Assembly: GCA_029204225.1 (NCBI GenBank)
Contig: CM055097.1
Location: 9,647,184 to 9,711,183, forward strand
Length of the DNA stretch: 64,000 bases
Source: Diphasiastrum complanatum
Lineage: Eukaryota; Streptophyta; Lycopodiopsida; Lycopodiales; Lycopodiaceae
Reading direction: 5' to 3'
The translations under genes were made by a program, and so were the position numbers. This document shows positions 34,757-46,902 of the stretch, piece after piece. Position 1 is the first letter of the stretch. Every line of letters starts with the position of its first letter. The notes under the pieces were generated by a model. It was not told the origin of the DNA, ran no database searches, and saw only the letters and a program-made list of their open reading frames with translations.

Positions 34757-35598
34757 CTAACAGCTTGTTTCACTGGAGTACCATGTATCCAAGACTAGGG
34801 GTATATTGAATCTTATGTACTGGTCATGGACATAACACAAGTCCATAGTCATGTGTATACTGGGATGTCCTGCACAGAATATGTCATGACATTCAAACAA
34901 AATCTTGTGTTTGAGCTCCTCATCCCCAAGTACACAAACTTTCCCATTCCAAAATAGCAATCCATCTCGATTGGTAAACTCACCAGCCTCTTAAGTATTT
35001 TTGCAATCAACATGATCTTCGGGAGAGAAAAGCTCGATGGGCTGAATTGATGCAAGAATTCGATCATGAAATCCGTTACATAAGAGACAGCTCTAATAAA
35101 GTTGCGGATGCTCTTAGTCAGATCGGTGAACTGAACAGGTTGTCATTCACCCATATTTCCACGGATCTATATCTTTCGCTGAGAGAAAAATATGAAATAG
35201 ATTCCCATTTTGGTCATATTTGGAACATTGTTCATATTGGAAAAAATGTGGACAATGTTGAGTCGAGTACACAGGGGAGTCAACTAATAGAGAAAGATAA
35301 GAAGATTGTGGGACAGTTAAACTTACTACCATACAAGTAGTGTCTCCAGGTTTTAAGTGCATGGATTATTGCAAACAATTCCTTTTCCTGCGTAGTATAA
35401 CGCAATTAAGGACCAGTGAATGTTTTGCTTTCAAACGCAAGTGGCCTAGCCATTTGAACCGCTCCAATTGCAATATCACGTGCATCAATTCTCATGACTA
35501 AGGTAAGTCTGGATTTGCAATTTGTAACACGGGAGCTGAAACAACCAATGTTTTAGGTTTCTTAAAACACTGATTGAATTCCTCATTCCAAACAAGAT
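34757..35598 (-). pseudogene. Ty3/gypsy relic (RT end, RNase H, integrase zinc domain) with an inner inversion
   Basis: On -, from 35598: EEFNQCFKKPKTLVVSAPVL (end of gypsy RT), then an RNase H start with stops that includes a HALKTWRHYLYGSKF segment near 35345. The next domain segment lies on the opposite strand at about 35029-35305. There + reads WAELMQEFDHEIRYIRDSSN and KVADALSQIGEL, the end of RNase H. Then - resumes at 35028 with GKVCVLGDEELKHKILFECH, the integrase N-terminal zinc domain. The order is coherent only if the middle segment was inverted in place. Confidence 0.65.
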
Positions 35599-37378
35599 TT
35601 CCTATCCATATGATCTCCCACAAATTCCGAATATGAAAATCCATAGAGGTTAGATGATGATCCCTTATAAACAATGCCAAAATCTCTAGAACCTTAGATG
35701 TACCTCAATACTCTCTTGCCTAGCTTCCAAATCTCCACACTAGGATCATGCATGACATGACTTAATCTACGAACACAATAGCTTAGATCTGGTCTTGTGA
35801 TGGTTAGATATATGAGTGAACCAACTAGCTTCCTATAGAGAGTAATGTCCTCGAAGGATCTTTCATTACCTCTTATAGTAAAAGCTTTACATTTGATTTC
35901 AGAGTATCAATAGTCACAACATCATCCACATCAAATCTTTTTAGAATAGAATTATCATAATTCTCTTGACAAATAAAAGTATTCTGAGAAGTCCTAATTA
36001 TCTCTATTCCTAAGATATAGTGGAAATGACCAAGATCATGTTCCTCATATTCCTCCTTGAGTGCTATCTTGATGTCATCTATATCTTGATTGTTGCCTCC
36101 ACTCAAAATAATGTCATCCACGATTAGAAGGATATTAAAGTCATTTCCATTTAATCTAAAATAAATTGAATGATCATACTCACTCATAATGAGATTTTGA
36201 GAAAGTAGAAAAGTGTTAAGCTCAGCATATCAACTCCTTGGTGCTTGCTTAAGTCCATACAAACTCTTGACACACATGATTTGGCTTGCCATTTAAAATG
36301 CAGCCCTTGGCTTGCTCCAAGTAAACCTCCTCTTCAAGATCTCCATTCAATAATGCACTAGTGATATCAATTGCCATAGATCCCATCCATAAAGTGCTGC
36401 AAAAGAAATGATGATCCGAATGTTTACCATCTTTGCCATGAGTGCCAAGGTCTCATCATAGTCAATACTATACTCTTAAGCATATCCTTTTGCCACCAAC
36501 CTTGCTTTGTACTTGTTGATTGATCCATCTTGATTTGTCTTCACCTTGAATATCCACTTGCATCCTATTGTCTTCTTGTCTTGAGGAAGTTCCACCAATC
36601 TCCATATGTTGTTCTTCATAAGAGCTTGATACTCAAGATCCATTGCTTGGATCCATTTTTCTTTTTGTCTTGCATCTACACATTTAGGTTCATCAAAAGA
36701 GTTTAGGAAAACATATTTTGTACCTTCAACTACTTGCTCACCCTTTTCATCATATGTGAGCCTTGAAGGTTTTTGCCTTTGCCTTGATGTCCTCCATGGC
36801 TTTTTGACTTGAAGATTTCTCTTCACCATCACCATCCACAGTATCATCGACTTTGTCATCAACATCAAGAATATTAGATCCATTGACAACAACACCATTA
36901 GAAACAACCTTTGGAATGTTTTCTTTATAAAAAATGACATACCTATTTATGACCACTTTCTTACTTGAAAGAATGTAGACTTTATAAGCCTTGCTCTCCT
37001 CACTATCTCCAACACATATGCCTTTCTTTGAAGATGGATACTCCTTTGTCTTATCATCAAGAGTAATGTTGACTACCATGTATATCCAAAAATTTTGAGA
37101 TACTTGACACTCGGCCTCTTACCAAATAGAATCTCAAAAGGTGTCTTTCCATCCAAAACAACACTCAACCATCTATTGCATAAGTAATTGGCACACAACA
37201 AAGCTTCACACCAAAAAGGTTTAGAAAGGTTGGAACTTAACCTCATAGCTTTGGATCCTTCACATAAGGTTCGATTCTTCCTCTCAGCCACTCCATTTTG
37301 TTGTGGTGTTCTTGGACTTGATAGCTCCCTCTTGATCGCATTTGCATCACAAAATGCTTTGAACTTGGTAGAAATCTA
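35599..37378 (-). pseudogene. Ty1/copia fragment: integrase end, RT, RNase H
   Basis: A degraded copia segment read on -. Integrase end near 37290 (MAERKNRTLCEGSKAMRL), linker (GDSEESKAYKVYILSSKK), RT start (KDKKTIGCKWIFKV type, KYKARLVAKGYA), and an RT active site in which the Tyr is deleted (LLIVDDIILSGG). RNase H ends near 35600, where gypsy sequence begins without an LTR. There are several frameshifts. On the right it is joined at 37378 to another copy's RT segment. Confidence 0.75.
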
Positions 37379-37621
37379 TTCCCAAGATATAATGCAAAAG
37401 ACCAAGATCATGCACCTCAAACTCCTTTTTGAGTGCAATCTTGATATCATCAATATCTTGATTGTTGCCTCCACTCAATATGATATCATCCACATATATT
37501 AGAAGAATAGTAACATGAATTCCAAAAAATCTAAAATAAAGTGAATGATCATACTCACTCATAACAAATTTTTGAGAGAAATGTGTGAAGCTTAGCATAC
37601 CAACTCCTTTGCGCTTGCTTA
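37379..37621 (-). pseudogene. Ty1/copia RT segment, separate copy
   Basis: On - the segment includes FVMSEYDHSLYFRF, VTILLIYVDDIILSGGNN and LHYILGID. It joins the integrase of the preceding fragment in the same orientation but the wrong domain order, so it comes from a different copy or a rearrangement. It ends where AAGCAAGCGC meets unrelated sequence at 37621. Confidence 0.7.
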
Positions 37622-38147
37622 AGACGCCTTAGCAAGGTTTTAGTTTATTAACGGTTCTTGGCTAGTTTAGTAAGCCTTAGCCAAACCTTAGTTTAGTTAT
37701 TTCTGAGCAAGCCTTGGTGCTACCTTTTCATTTATGTTTTTATTTGTAGTTGAAAGCTTGTAGATCTTAGATGGTGGGACGATCAGTCTACCACTATACT
37801 ATGAACGAACCTCTTCCTTAGACCTAGCCATCGTAGTGGAGTAGAAATACTTCCAACATTGGTGCCATTTTTGCTTCCCATGCTGGGAGCAATTCAAGTT
37901 CTGCCGGTCTGGCTATTGAACTATTTACGTATCCCCATAGCTCCTCATCTTGAATTTCTACATGTGGAAATCATCTCCATCGAACTTGTTGATCAAACGA
38001 ATCTCTAAGGTTAAACCTTCTATTAAAATCGAGGAACAGAGATTACACAAATAGAATATGAACTAGCTCTAGAAAAACAAGAACGTATTAGGTTCCTATA
38101 TATCCTGGACTCTAGTAATCCAAAAACACCTTGCTCTAATATCACTG
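37622..38147 (+). repeat. Possible gypsy LTR end with primer-binding site, + strand
   Basis: TTCCAACA directly followed by TTGGTGCCATTTTTGC (37851-37874) resembles the LTR end and primer site of plant gypsy elements, which commonly read TTGGTGCCGTT. The AACCTTAGTTTAGT repeats upstream could be LTR sequence. No body of this element was found. Confidence 0.35.
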
Positions 38148-39003
38148 TGTTGGCTTGGATGAGAGTAGTAGTGTAGGTGTCTTAGACAATTGTTCGGATA
38201 AATTGTATAAACTATTAGGTGTCTAAGACAGCCATGCAATGCAATTCACTGATCCTGATATTATGATATAAAGGAATGTAATTACAAGTAGGCATCAAGG
38301 ACAACCATACATTTCTTTGTCTGTGACATTGCGGAAGAAGAGTGAGAGTTACTTAACATTTAACAAGAATGTAAGAAAATGGAACAATAGCAAATCTGTA
38401 TATTAGTGTTTTAAAAACAACAATCAAATCACAAAAGAATAGCACTGATAAGCGCGTGATCCTACTAACAGAAACAAGACAATAGCTATTTCTCTGAATA
38501 TTTACTCTCTCTATATAATCACTAACTCTAAGGAGTCAGCTACTAGAAGGCCAATTGTGGTCGTAGATCTTTGTATATCTCATGTATCATCTGACGAATC
38601 AACTTCTTGAATCTCTACCTCTCTTCAATCGCTCATTTACTTATATAACATTTGAAAGATCTTGCATCATTCTATCTTTTTACAAGATCGCTTAACAGCT
38701 GATTAACTGACTAATTAGAACAGTTATTATTGGAGTGTGAAGACATAGACAGTCTGTACTTGGAATTCTGTATATTTCTACAGAGTGTCGTCTTTTTCAC
38801 ATTTTATGCGAAGCAGTGTCGCATTTCTGGAAGTGTCTGAAATGGCCTAAAAATTGAGTTAACACAAGTGTTGCAAAACACTTAGTTGCTCAAAATGGCC
38901 CGAAGGTGACAAAGTTGACAATGTCGGGTTGTTCGCCTGTGGAAATTCCTGAGTAAAAATGCAGACTATTGAAAAATAGTTCATTTTCTGCAGACTACTT
39001 GAC
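38148..39003 (-). repeat. Possible copia LTR, - strand
   Basis: Starts TGTTGGCTTGG directly beside a primer-site-like sequence whose - strand reads CAGTGATATTAGAGCAAGG (38129-38147). The stretch is non-coding. The far end near TACTTGACA is a guess, since no second copy was found. Confidence 0.35.
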
Positions 39004-39044
39004 AGAGTGATTTACATGAAAAGGAAGGATGGCAATTAGGATGA

Positions 39045-39281
39045 GAACTCCAACAGAAATGATGGCAAAAAAAGAAGTAGTCATTGGTCTTCCTAAATCT
39101 CTTACAAGTATCATATATGTGAACATTGTGCTTTATCTCAGTCACATAGACTACCTTACAATAGATCTACCTCATGATCTAGTAAGCCCTTTCCACTTGT
39201 ACATTTGCACATACATAGTATGAGTACAATTAGCAATGGTGGTGCTAAAATCTATGTCACATTTATTGATGACTTTAGTGC
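39045..39281 (+). pseudogene. Copia integrase piece on the opposite strand
   Basis: On + the fragment reads MMAKKEVVIGLPKSLTS and then GGAKIYVTFIDDFS near 39240-39280. This is the join of the integrase zinc region and core, with damaged middle sequence. It meets - strand RT sequence at 39282, so the junction is inverted relative to a normal element. Confidence 0.65.
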
Positions 39282-40375
39282 TTTACATTAGATTCCATAG
39301 GTGTAGAAACAAATTTGCATTCATCCATATGAAATCTTTTGAGAATAGAGTTAGCATACTTCTCTTGACACATAAAAGTAGTTTTAAAAGTCCTACTACA
39401 CTTCTATTTCTAAGATATAGTGCAAGTATCCAAGATCATAAACCTCAAACTCATTCTTGAGAGCTATCTTGATATCATCAAATTTTTCTCATTACCACCA
39501 CTTAAAATAATGTAGAGGATAGCAACATCATTACCATTCATTCTAAAGTAGAGTGAATGATCATACTCACTCATAATGAAGTGTTGAGAGAGTAAAAAAG
39601 TGTTAAGCTTAGCATACCAACTCCTTCGTGCTTGCTTAAGCCCATACAAACTCTTTTGAAGAAAGCACACCATGTTTGGCTTGTCTTGAGAAGTGTAGCC
39701 CTCATGTTGCGTTCCATGTAAACTTCATCATCAAGATCTCTATTCAAGAAAGCATTAGAAACATCCATTTGCCATAGATCCCATCCAAAAAGTGTAGCAA
39801 GAAAAATGAAGATTTGAATGCTTACCATCTTTGCCACAGGTGCAAACGTCTCATCATCATAATCTTGAGCATATCCTTTTGCCACCAACCTTGCTTTGTA
39901 CCTATTGATAGATCCATCCTGGTTTATCTTCACCTTGAAGATCCATTTGCATCCATTTGTCTTCTTGTCTTGTGGAAGCTTTGCCAACCTCCAAGTGTTG
40001 TTCTTCATAAGAGCTTGATACTCAAGATCCATTGCTTCAACCCACTCCTCCTTTTGCCTTGCTTCCTCTACACAAGTAGGCTCATCAAAAGAAGTCAGGA
40101 AAGTAAAATTGGTTTCCTCAACAATTTTTTTACCCTTCTCATCATATGTGAGCCTTGATGGATTTTGCCTTTGCCTTGATGTCCTCCTTGGATTTTGACT
40201 TGTAGATGCCTCTCCATCACCGTCATCCAAAGACCATCAACATCTTCAAGAATGTTAGATCCATCCACAATACCACCATCAACATCAACCTTTGGAACAT
40301 TCTCTTAATTAAAAATGACATCCCCTACTTATGACCGCTTTCTTAGTTGAAGGAATTTAAACTTTGTATGCTTGG
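39282..40375 (-). pseudogene. Ty1/copia fragment: linker and RT
   Basis: Degraded copia segment on -. The linker includes NPRRTSRQRQNPSRLTYDEK. RT begins KYKARLVAKGYAQDYDDETF and continues with LWQMDVSNAFLNRDLDDEVY. The YVDD box is lost in a deletion (DVAILYIILSGG). It continues to VSTPMES-like sequence near 39290. RNase H is absent. It is related to the copies at 26-30 kb and 51-55 kb. Confidence 0.75.
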
Positions 40376-40549
40376 TGTAGTTTGGCATTTCTCTTTCAAC
40401 CAAAGATATGGTATGTTGAACCATAGATGATGGAATTCCATTTAAATCTTTGTAAGACCATGCAAAGAAGCCTTTATGTTCCATCAATAGTTCCTGTACG
40501 TTGGTGAATTGTGAGGGCGTGAGTTGCACTCCCACATGAACAATCTAGA
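40376..40549 (-). pseudogene. Ty3/gypsy RT N-terminal relic, target of copia E
   Basis: On - the frame reads GVQLTPSQFTNVQELLMEHK and then GFFAWSYKDLNGIP. This matches the segment before gypsy RT, with the FAWSYKDMPGIP-type motif. Copia element E inserted at the CTAGA on its right; further gypsy-like sequence continues beyond the element from 46903. Confidence 0.65.
40545..40549. repeat. Target-site duplication CTAGA, left copy
   Basis: CTAGA immediately before the 5' LTR is repeated at 46903-46907 immediately after the 3' LTR. It is a perfect 5-bp duplication, as expected for copia integration. Confidence 0.9.
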
Positions 40550-41162
40550 TGTCAAAATATTGAAAAATCTGTCTAATGTTGTGAGTATGGGTCCTAAAAA
40601 TGCCAAAGATGAATTGAGCTCTTTTGGCTTAGTAAAGACCCATCTTAGAATAAAATATTCAAGGTAGGTAGAAGTAGAAACTTGAGCTACCATAGGAATT
40701 GCCATTTGTACTTTACATGCCACATTTAATGCATGAAAAGACTATGTGGCACAATTAGACATAGTGAGGTGACTTGGATAAGTCTAGATAGCTTGAGAGG
40801 TGGATCCACAACTCCAATTCAACTTCAAGTAGGAGAAGAGGCCATGGATCTATATATATGTGATGTACTCTCATTGAGAATATGATGAAATTTGTGTGTA
40901 ATGCAAATTTGGAGACAAGCTCTTTGTGCCCTCTCTCTCTCCACGAGTTTTGTACTTGCTATTTTCTCTCTCTAGTCGAGTAGAGGCATTTATGATGCTT
41001 TGCCTTATGTTTTGTTGACAGATATTGCTTGTAACACAATAATATTGCTTGTATGATCAGCTTTCCTATTGACAACCAATGCTAGTCTAATCTTTATGGT
41101 GTTATTGTGCTTAGGAGATCAAAAATAGATGTGTAGGGCGTCCCACACATGTGAATTCAGCA
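40550..41162 (+). repeat. 5' LTR of copia element E
   Basis: 613 bp, TGTCAAAATATTG to GAATTCAGCA. It matches the 3' LTR apart from about ten point differences, a 14-15 bp indel and CT-repeat length. A TATA-like TATATATATG at 40851-40860 probably sits in the U3 promoter. Confidence 0.92.
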
Positions 41163-41173
41163 TGGTATCAGAG
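41163..41173 (+). other. Primer-binding site of copia element E
   Basis: TGGTATCAGAG directly after the LTR is complementary to the 3' end of initiator tRNA-Met, the usual plant copia primer. Confidence 0.9.
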
Positions 41174-41904
41174 TCTACCTAATTTTTACAAGCAAATCTA
41201 ATCAAAAAGTTTGCAGATATGATCAGATTTCAAGCTAGAAATTGTCTAGATTCTACCTTCTAGCTAGTTTGCAGTTTTCTTGTGATTATGAGCTACAAAC
41301 CACATTGAATGGGCCAGATCAGGTACTGTACGGAATTTCAGGTGTTGGCACGTGTGAAATCCGCCCATTTTCAGACTGGTGGTTCTCTCTCACCGCATAT
41401 CCAAATTTCAAGCAAATTAGCCCACTAGAAAGCTAGAAATGGTAGAATCTGATGCAATTTGAATCATGACAATTGGATAAGCCAATCAAAAGTTATAATC
41501 TTTTTAAGAGCCTAGACCTATGGCAAATCGTGTGTACATGTCATTTATTGCTTGAATGATCACAAAAATCATCCAGAAGCTACACAATCTCATCTATATG
41601 TGATTTAGACAAAACTTATAGGTTCTAGGCAAATTGTTTCATACAAATAGATTGTATTTGAGTCCATTTGACATTCTTTAAATATTTCACACGTGTGAAA
41701 TTCAGAAAACCATAACTTTTGCCATACTTCATCTTTTTTGATGATTCAAATCTTGTTTTAGAGAGATTGTCAAGCTAGTCAGATCTATCTCACAGTTTTT
41801 TTGCTAAGTTTTACATAGGATTTGGTTCTGTACCCTTGATTGGTTCCTTTAGTGAGAAGATAAGCAATTCTTTCATCCATCTTTTTTTATTTCCATCATT
41901 CTTT

Positions 41905-44900
41905 ATGACTTCAATGGGTGTTCTCTATTAGAAGCAAGTGAAAGATTGTCAACCTCCAATTACTCAATTTGGAAGGTTAGAATGGAATCTGTCCTAATAC
42001 TACAAGATGTGATGGATATTGTACTTGGCATTGAAGAAGAACCACAAATTCCTCAAGAAATTCCAAAGTACAAAAAGAGAGCCAGGATGGCTCTGCATTA
42101 TATTAAGATGAATGTCTCAAATGACATCTTAAGAGAAATTGGTGCTTGTACTAATGCCAAAGATGTTTGGGATACTCTCAAGTCTATTTATGAGGCAAAA
42201 AATACTTCTAGACTTCTAACACTAAGAAACCAAAATTTTCAAAGTGTACAGAGAAGTGATGAATGTGCTTCAGCTTATCTAATGAGAGTTGGAGACCTCC
42301 ATAGAGAATTGTCATGCGTAGGAGACTCCGTCAACCAAAATAAACTTGTTCAAGTCATACTTAATGGGTTAAAGGAGGAATATGACAACCTTGTTCAGAG
42401 TTATGCCATTAAGGAGGAGCTACCAAGTTTGGAAGCACTCCAAAGTGTGCTCATTTATGAAGAATCAAGACAAGAGTATAAACTCTTGAAAATGGAAAGG
42501 CTGTCTCTCAATATTGATGGTAAAGCTCTCTTTACCAAAGACAAGCACAAGACAAGAAGTAAGAATCAACACCAATTCTCTTCAAGCAAGAACAATCTTA
42601 TTTCCAAGAAGAAAGGAGATGAGGATGAGTCCTCTCAAGCTTCCACATCCAAGAAGAAGAAGAAAAACATCAAGTGTTTCTTTTGTGGCAAGAAGGGACA
42701 TTATGCCACCAATTGCTTCAAGAAGAAGAGTCAATTCAAGTATGCCAACATTTGTAATGAAGAGAAGGAAGATGCTCATGCAAGTGATGAAGAGGGATCT
42801 CTAATGGTCTCGAGTTTTTCTTCATCACCTTTCAAGAAGTATGGTTCGTGGTATATCGACAGTGGAGCTTCCTCACATATGTGTAGTTCCAAGTATTCTT
42901 TTTCATCCATGTCACCTTATGAAGGAGCCAAGAAGTCCATCTACATAGCAAATGATCATGAGTGTGCTATTGAAGGCATAGGGACCATTCCCTTAAAGCT
43001 TTCTTCATCAAAAGTTCTTTCTCTGTCTAATGTACTTTTTGTTCCCAAGCTAACAAAAAATCTTATTAGTGTTGGAAAATTGTTTGATAGTGGACTAGAT
43101 GTGAATTTCAATGTTGATGCATGTACAATCAAGAAGCATGATGAAATCCTTGCATTTGGCTCTAGATATTGTGGAATCTACAAGCTTGATCCCAAAGAGT
43201 ATGCTAACTCTTGTGATAGTGCTTTTGCTACTCATATGTCTTTGCAGGAACTATGGCATAGAAGGTTGGGACATCCTAACTATAATTCTATGGTGTCCAT
43301 GGTCAAGAAAAGCCAAAGCTATTGGCTTGCCTAATCTTATAACCAAGAATTTCAATCCATGTGAGGCTTGTGCCATATCTAAGTCTCATAAGAAGCCTTT
43401 TTCAAAGTCATCTATCAAGATTACACATCCATTGGAGCTCATACACTCGGATGTGCACTTCTCATCTTCAAAGAGCAAGGGTGGTGCTACTTGCTTTGTA
43501 ACTTTCATTGATGATTTCACTAGATTTACTTGGGTATATCTTCTAGCTTCAAAATCTATGGTGTTTGACTATTTTCTAAAGTTCAAAGCTCTAGTTGAAA
43601 AGCAATTTTCTTACAAAATCAAGATTCTTAGAAGCGATGGAGGTGGTGAGTACACTTCCAATAAATTTCATGATTATTGTGAGCTTGAAGGCATTAAAAG
43701 GGAGTTTTCTTGTGCATATACACCATCTCAAAATGGGGTGGCTGAAAGAAAGAATAGAACACTGTGTGAATGTGCCAAAACCATCAGAATTGAGGCATCT
43801 TTACCAAAAGACTTTTGGGGTGAGGCTATCAATTGTTCAAACTATCTTTGCAATAGACTCCCTCATGTTGCACTTGGAGAAAAGTCACCATATTAAGCAC
43901 TCTATTTGAAGAAACCTAAGGTTGAACACCTTAGAGTATTTGGATGCATATGCTTTGTCCATATTCCCTTGGAAACGAGAAAGAAGGATGATCCTTGTGC
44001 AAGCAAAGGAGTAATGGTTGGATATTCATCCAACAAGCATTAGAGGAGTTTTGAGTTCCAAAAAGACCCTTTAAGAATTCGTGCAAGATGCTTTTTTTAT
44101 TATTAAAATATTATAACACGAATACTTTTGACTTGCCATAAAATTTTAATCGTAGTTCAGAAGTATGCTATCTAACATATCATTGAAAAGCGCTTGTTGA
44201 GCACTTTCTAATGCACCAAACTTCGCTAAATTCGGACTTACCACTAAAAAGTTATGCCATTTTTAGTTTGGAATCAAAATGTGGACTCAAAAAGTTACGT
44301 TACGTAGATTTCAAATTTGAGTGTTTTGATTGGTCCATGTGTAAGAAAAATTTGATAAAAAATATAAAAAGAATCTTTACAAAGGGTCTTTTTGGGATTT
44401 AGAACTCCTCTAATGAAAGCCTATCGAATCTACATGCTCTCTACCTCTAAAGTAATTGATAGTGGAAATGTAGTTTTTCATGAAGAAGAAAAGTTCAATC
44501 TTGGAGGGGCCGAGATCAAGCAACCTCAAAATCTATTACCTAGTGTTATTGAAGACAATCAACATATGGAGGAGTCAAGATTTGAAGATGGAAGTCCTCG
44601 AATTTTCACTCCTAGAAGATCCATGAGGGAGAGATCCGAGCCCAAGAGGCTCACTTATGATGACAAAGGAAAACAAGTGGATCTTGATTCCACTTATGCT
44701 TATTTTGTTTCTCATGAGGAGCCCAAAGATGTTCAAGAAGCCCTCAATACCAAGGAGTGGTATGAGGCCATGAAGATTGAATATGATGCCTTGATCACCA
44801 ACCACACATGGGAGCTAGTGGATCCACCACCTTACATGCATATCATTGGATGCAAGTGGGTGTTCAAGATCAAGTACAATCATAATGGCTCCATCAACAA

Positions 44901-46260
44901 GTACAAGGCAAGATTATGTGCTAAAGGCTTTGCACAAATATATGGCCTTGACTATAAAGAAACCTTTGCTCTTGTAGCAAAGATGGTGACAATAAGAGTC
45001 ATAGTCTCTCTTGCCTTATTTTTTAAGTGGAAACTGTTTCAACTTGATGTCTCCAACGCTTTTTTGAATGGCTATCTTGAGGAGGAGATATACATGGAAC
45101 AGCCTCAAGGATTTATCAAGGATAAATCTAAGGTGTGTTTGCTATTTAGAAGTCTTTATGGCTTAAAGCAAGCACCTAGATCATGGTATTCAAGACTCAA
45201 CAACTTTCTACTTTCATTAGGATTTGTGCTTAGTGACTATGATCCTTCTATGTACTTAAAATTTGATGGTAGTAATATTGTCATTCTCCTAATCTATGTA
45301 GATGACATTATTCTTAGTGGAAGTTGTTTGATGCTAGTTCAAGAAACCAAAGAAGCATTAGGAAAAGAATTTAAAATGCAAGATCTAGGAGAGATCCATT
45401 ACAATTTGGGCCTTGAGATTGATTTTCATGAAGAGTATGCTTTTATTTGTCAATCTAGATATGTCTTTTCTATGTTGAGAAAATTTAATATGCAAAGTTG
45501 TAAAGGCATAGATACTCCCATGGAGCAACATGTAAAAGATCCTATTAAAGGTCATGAAAGATCTTTCGAGGACATAACACTTTATAGGAGTCTTATAGGC
45601 TTTTTAATTTGGCTTACTATCACTAGACCCGATTTGAGCTATTGTGTGCACAAATTGAGTCAATTTATGCAAGATCCCAAGATCCAACATTGGAAGATGG
45701 CCAAGAGAGTTCTAAGATATGTATCTTCTACTCAAGATTATGGTTTATTGTACAAGAATGAAGATCTAACCATTGTTGGCTATTCAGATTTCGATTTTGC
45801 AAGTGATAAAATGGATCGAAAGTCCATTAATGCATATACTATCTTTCTTGGAGGCAATCTTGTGTCTTGGCTTTCAAAGAAGCAAGATACCATATCTCTA
45901 TCATCTTGTGAGGGCCGAGTACAAAGCACTCACTACAACAACTAAAGAGGTGCTTTGGATCAAGAGGTTAATCATGGAGCTAAAGTGCATCAAAGAGGAT
46001 GATCTTCCCTTGATCAAATGTGACAACATATCGGCACAAGCTCTTGCAAACAATCCTATTTTTCATGCAAGAAGCAAGCATATAGAAGTGGCACACCATT
46101 TTGTAAGGGAAAAGCTCATTGAAGGTGAAATCAACTTAGAACAAGTCGACACATCTTCGTGTATTGCTGATCTTCTCACAAAGCGACTTTGCAAAAGTGC
46201 CTTCTCAAAGCATAGGTCTAATCTTGGTCTTATCTCAAGATCAATGCTTGATCCACATTA
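41905..46260 (+). pseudogene. Copia element E gag-pol, disrupted by frameshifts, a stop and a MITE-like insertion
   Basis: Expected start MTSMGVL at 41905. A frameshift near 41920 leads into LEASERLSTSNYSIWKVRME. Then come zinc knuckle CFFCGKKGHYATNC (about 42676), protease SWYIDSGASSHMCSS (about 42848), integrase WHRRLGHPNYNSMVSM with an extra A frameshift near 43315, and FIDDFTRFTWVYLLASK, LRSDGGGEYTSN and QNGVAERKNRTLCECA. A TAA follows at 43894-43896 (SPY then stop, Glu expected). The MITE-like insertion is at 44038-44415. Pol resumes KAYRIYMLSTSK; RT has ILLIYVDDIILSGS (about 45290). RNase H has an extra G frameshift near 45912, then AEYKALTTTTKEVLWIKR and HARSKHIEVAHHFVREKL. The last codon is near 46260. 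The LTRs are intact, but the proteins are not functional. Confidence 0.92.
44038..44415. mobile_element. MITE-like insertion in copia E integrase, 378 bp
   Basis: Ends CATTAGAGGAGTTTTGAG and an inverted match finishing AACTCCTCTAATG, with a terminal repeat of about 35 bases including AAAAAGACCCTTT. Excising exactly this stretch gives GYSSN-K-K-AYRIY, equal in length to GYSEVSKAYKVY in related copies. The insertion therefore appears to carry no target duplication. It has no coding capacity. Confidence 0.8.
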
Positions 46261-46270
46261 GATACAGGAG

Positions 46271-46636
46271 TGTCAAAATATTGAAAAATCTATCTAATGT
46301 TGTGAGTATGGGTCCTAAAAATGCCAAAGATGAATTGAGCTCTTTTGGCTTAGTAAAGACCCATCTTAGAATAAAATATTCAAGGTAGGTAGAAGTAGAA
46401 ACTCGAGCTACCATAGGAATTGCCATTTGTACTTTACATGCCACATTTAATGCATGAAAAGACTATGTGGCACAATTAGACATAGTGAGGTGACTTGGAT
46501 AAGTCTAGATAGCTTGAGAGGTGGATCCACAACTCCAATTCAACTTCAAGTAGGAGAAGAGTCCCTGGATCTATATATATGTGATGTACTCTCATTGAGA
46601 ATATGATGAAATTTGTGTGTAGACAAGCTCTTTGTG

Positions 46637-46683
<47 letters not shown>

Positions 46684-46902
46684 CGAGTTTTGTACTTGCT
46701 ATTTTCTCTCTCTAGTCTAGTAGAGGCATTTATGATGCTTTGTCTTATGTTTTGTTGACAGATCTTGCTTGTAACACAATAATATTGCTTGTATGATCAT
46801 CTTTCCTATTGACAACCAATGCTAGTCTGATCTTTATGGTGTTATTGTGCTTAGGAGATCAAAAATAGATGTGTAGGGCGTCCCACACGTGTGAATTCAG
46901 CA
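46271..46902 (+). repeat. 3' LTR of copia element E
   Basis: 632 bp, same ends as the 5' LTR, followed by the CTAGA duplication. It differs mainly by a CT tract of 21 units at 46639-46680, against about 5 units in the 5' copy. Confidence 0.92.
46639..46680. repeat. (CT)21 microsatellite inside the 3' LTR
   Basis: The dinucleotide tract expanded in this LTR relative to its 5' partner, so the change postdates insertion. Confidence 0.9.

Noticed and set aside
40241-46444. Conserved host protein present twice (40484-40723 and 46241-46444, same translation)
   Set aside because: Both are parts of the two LTRs of copia E read backwards.
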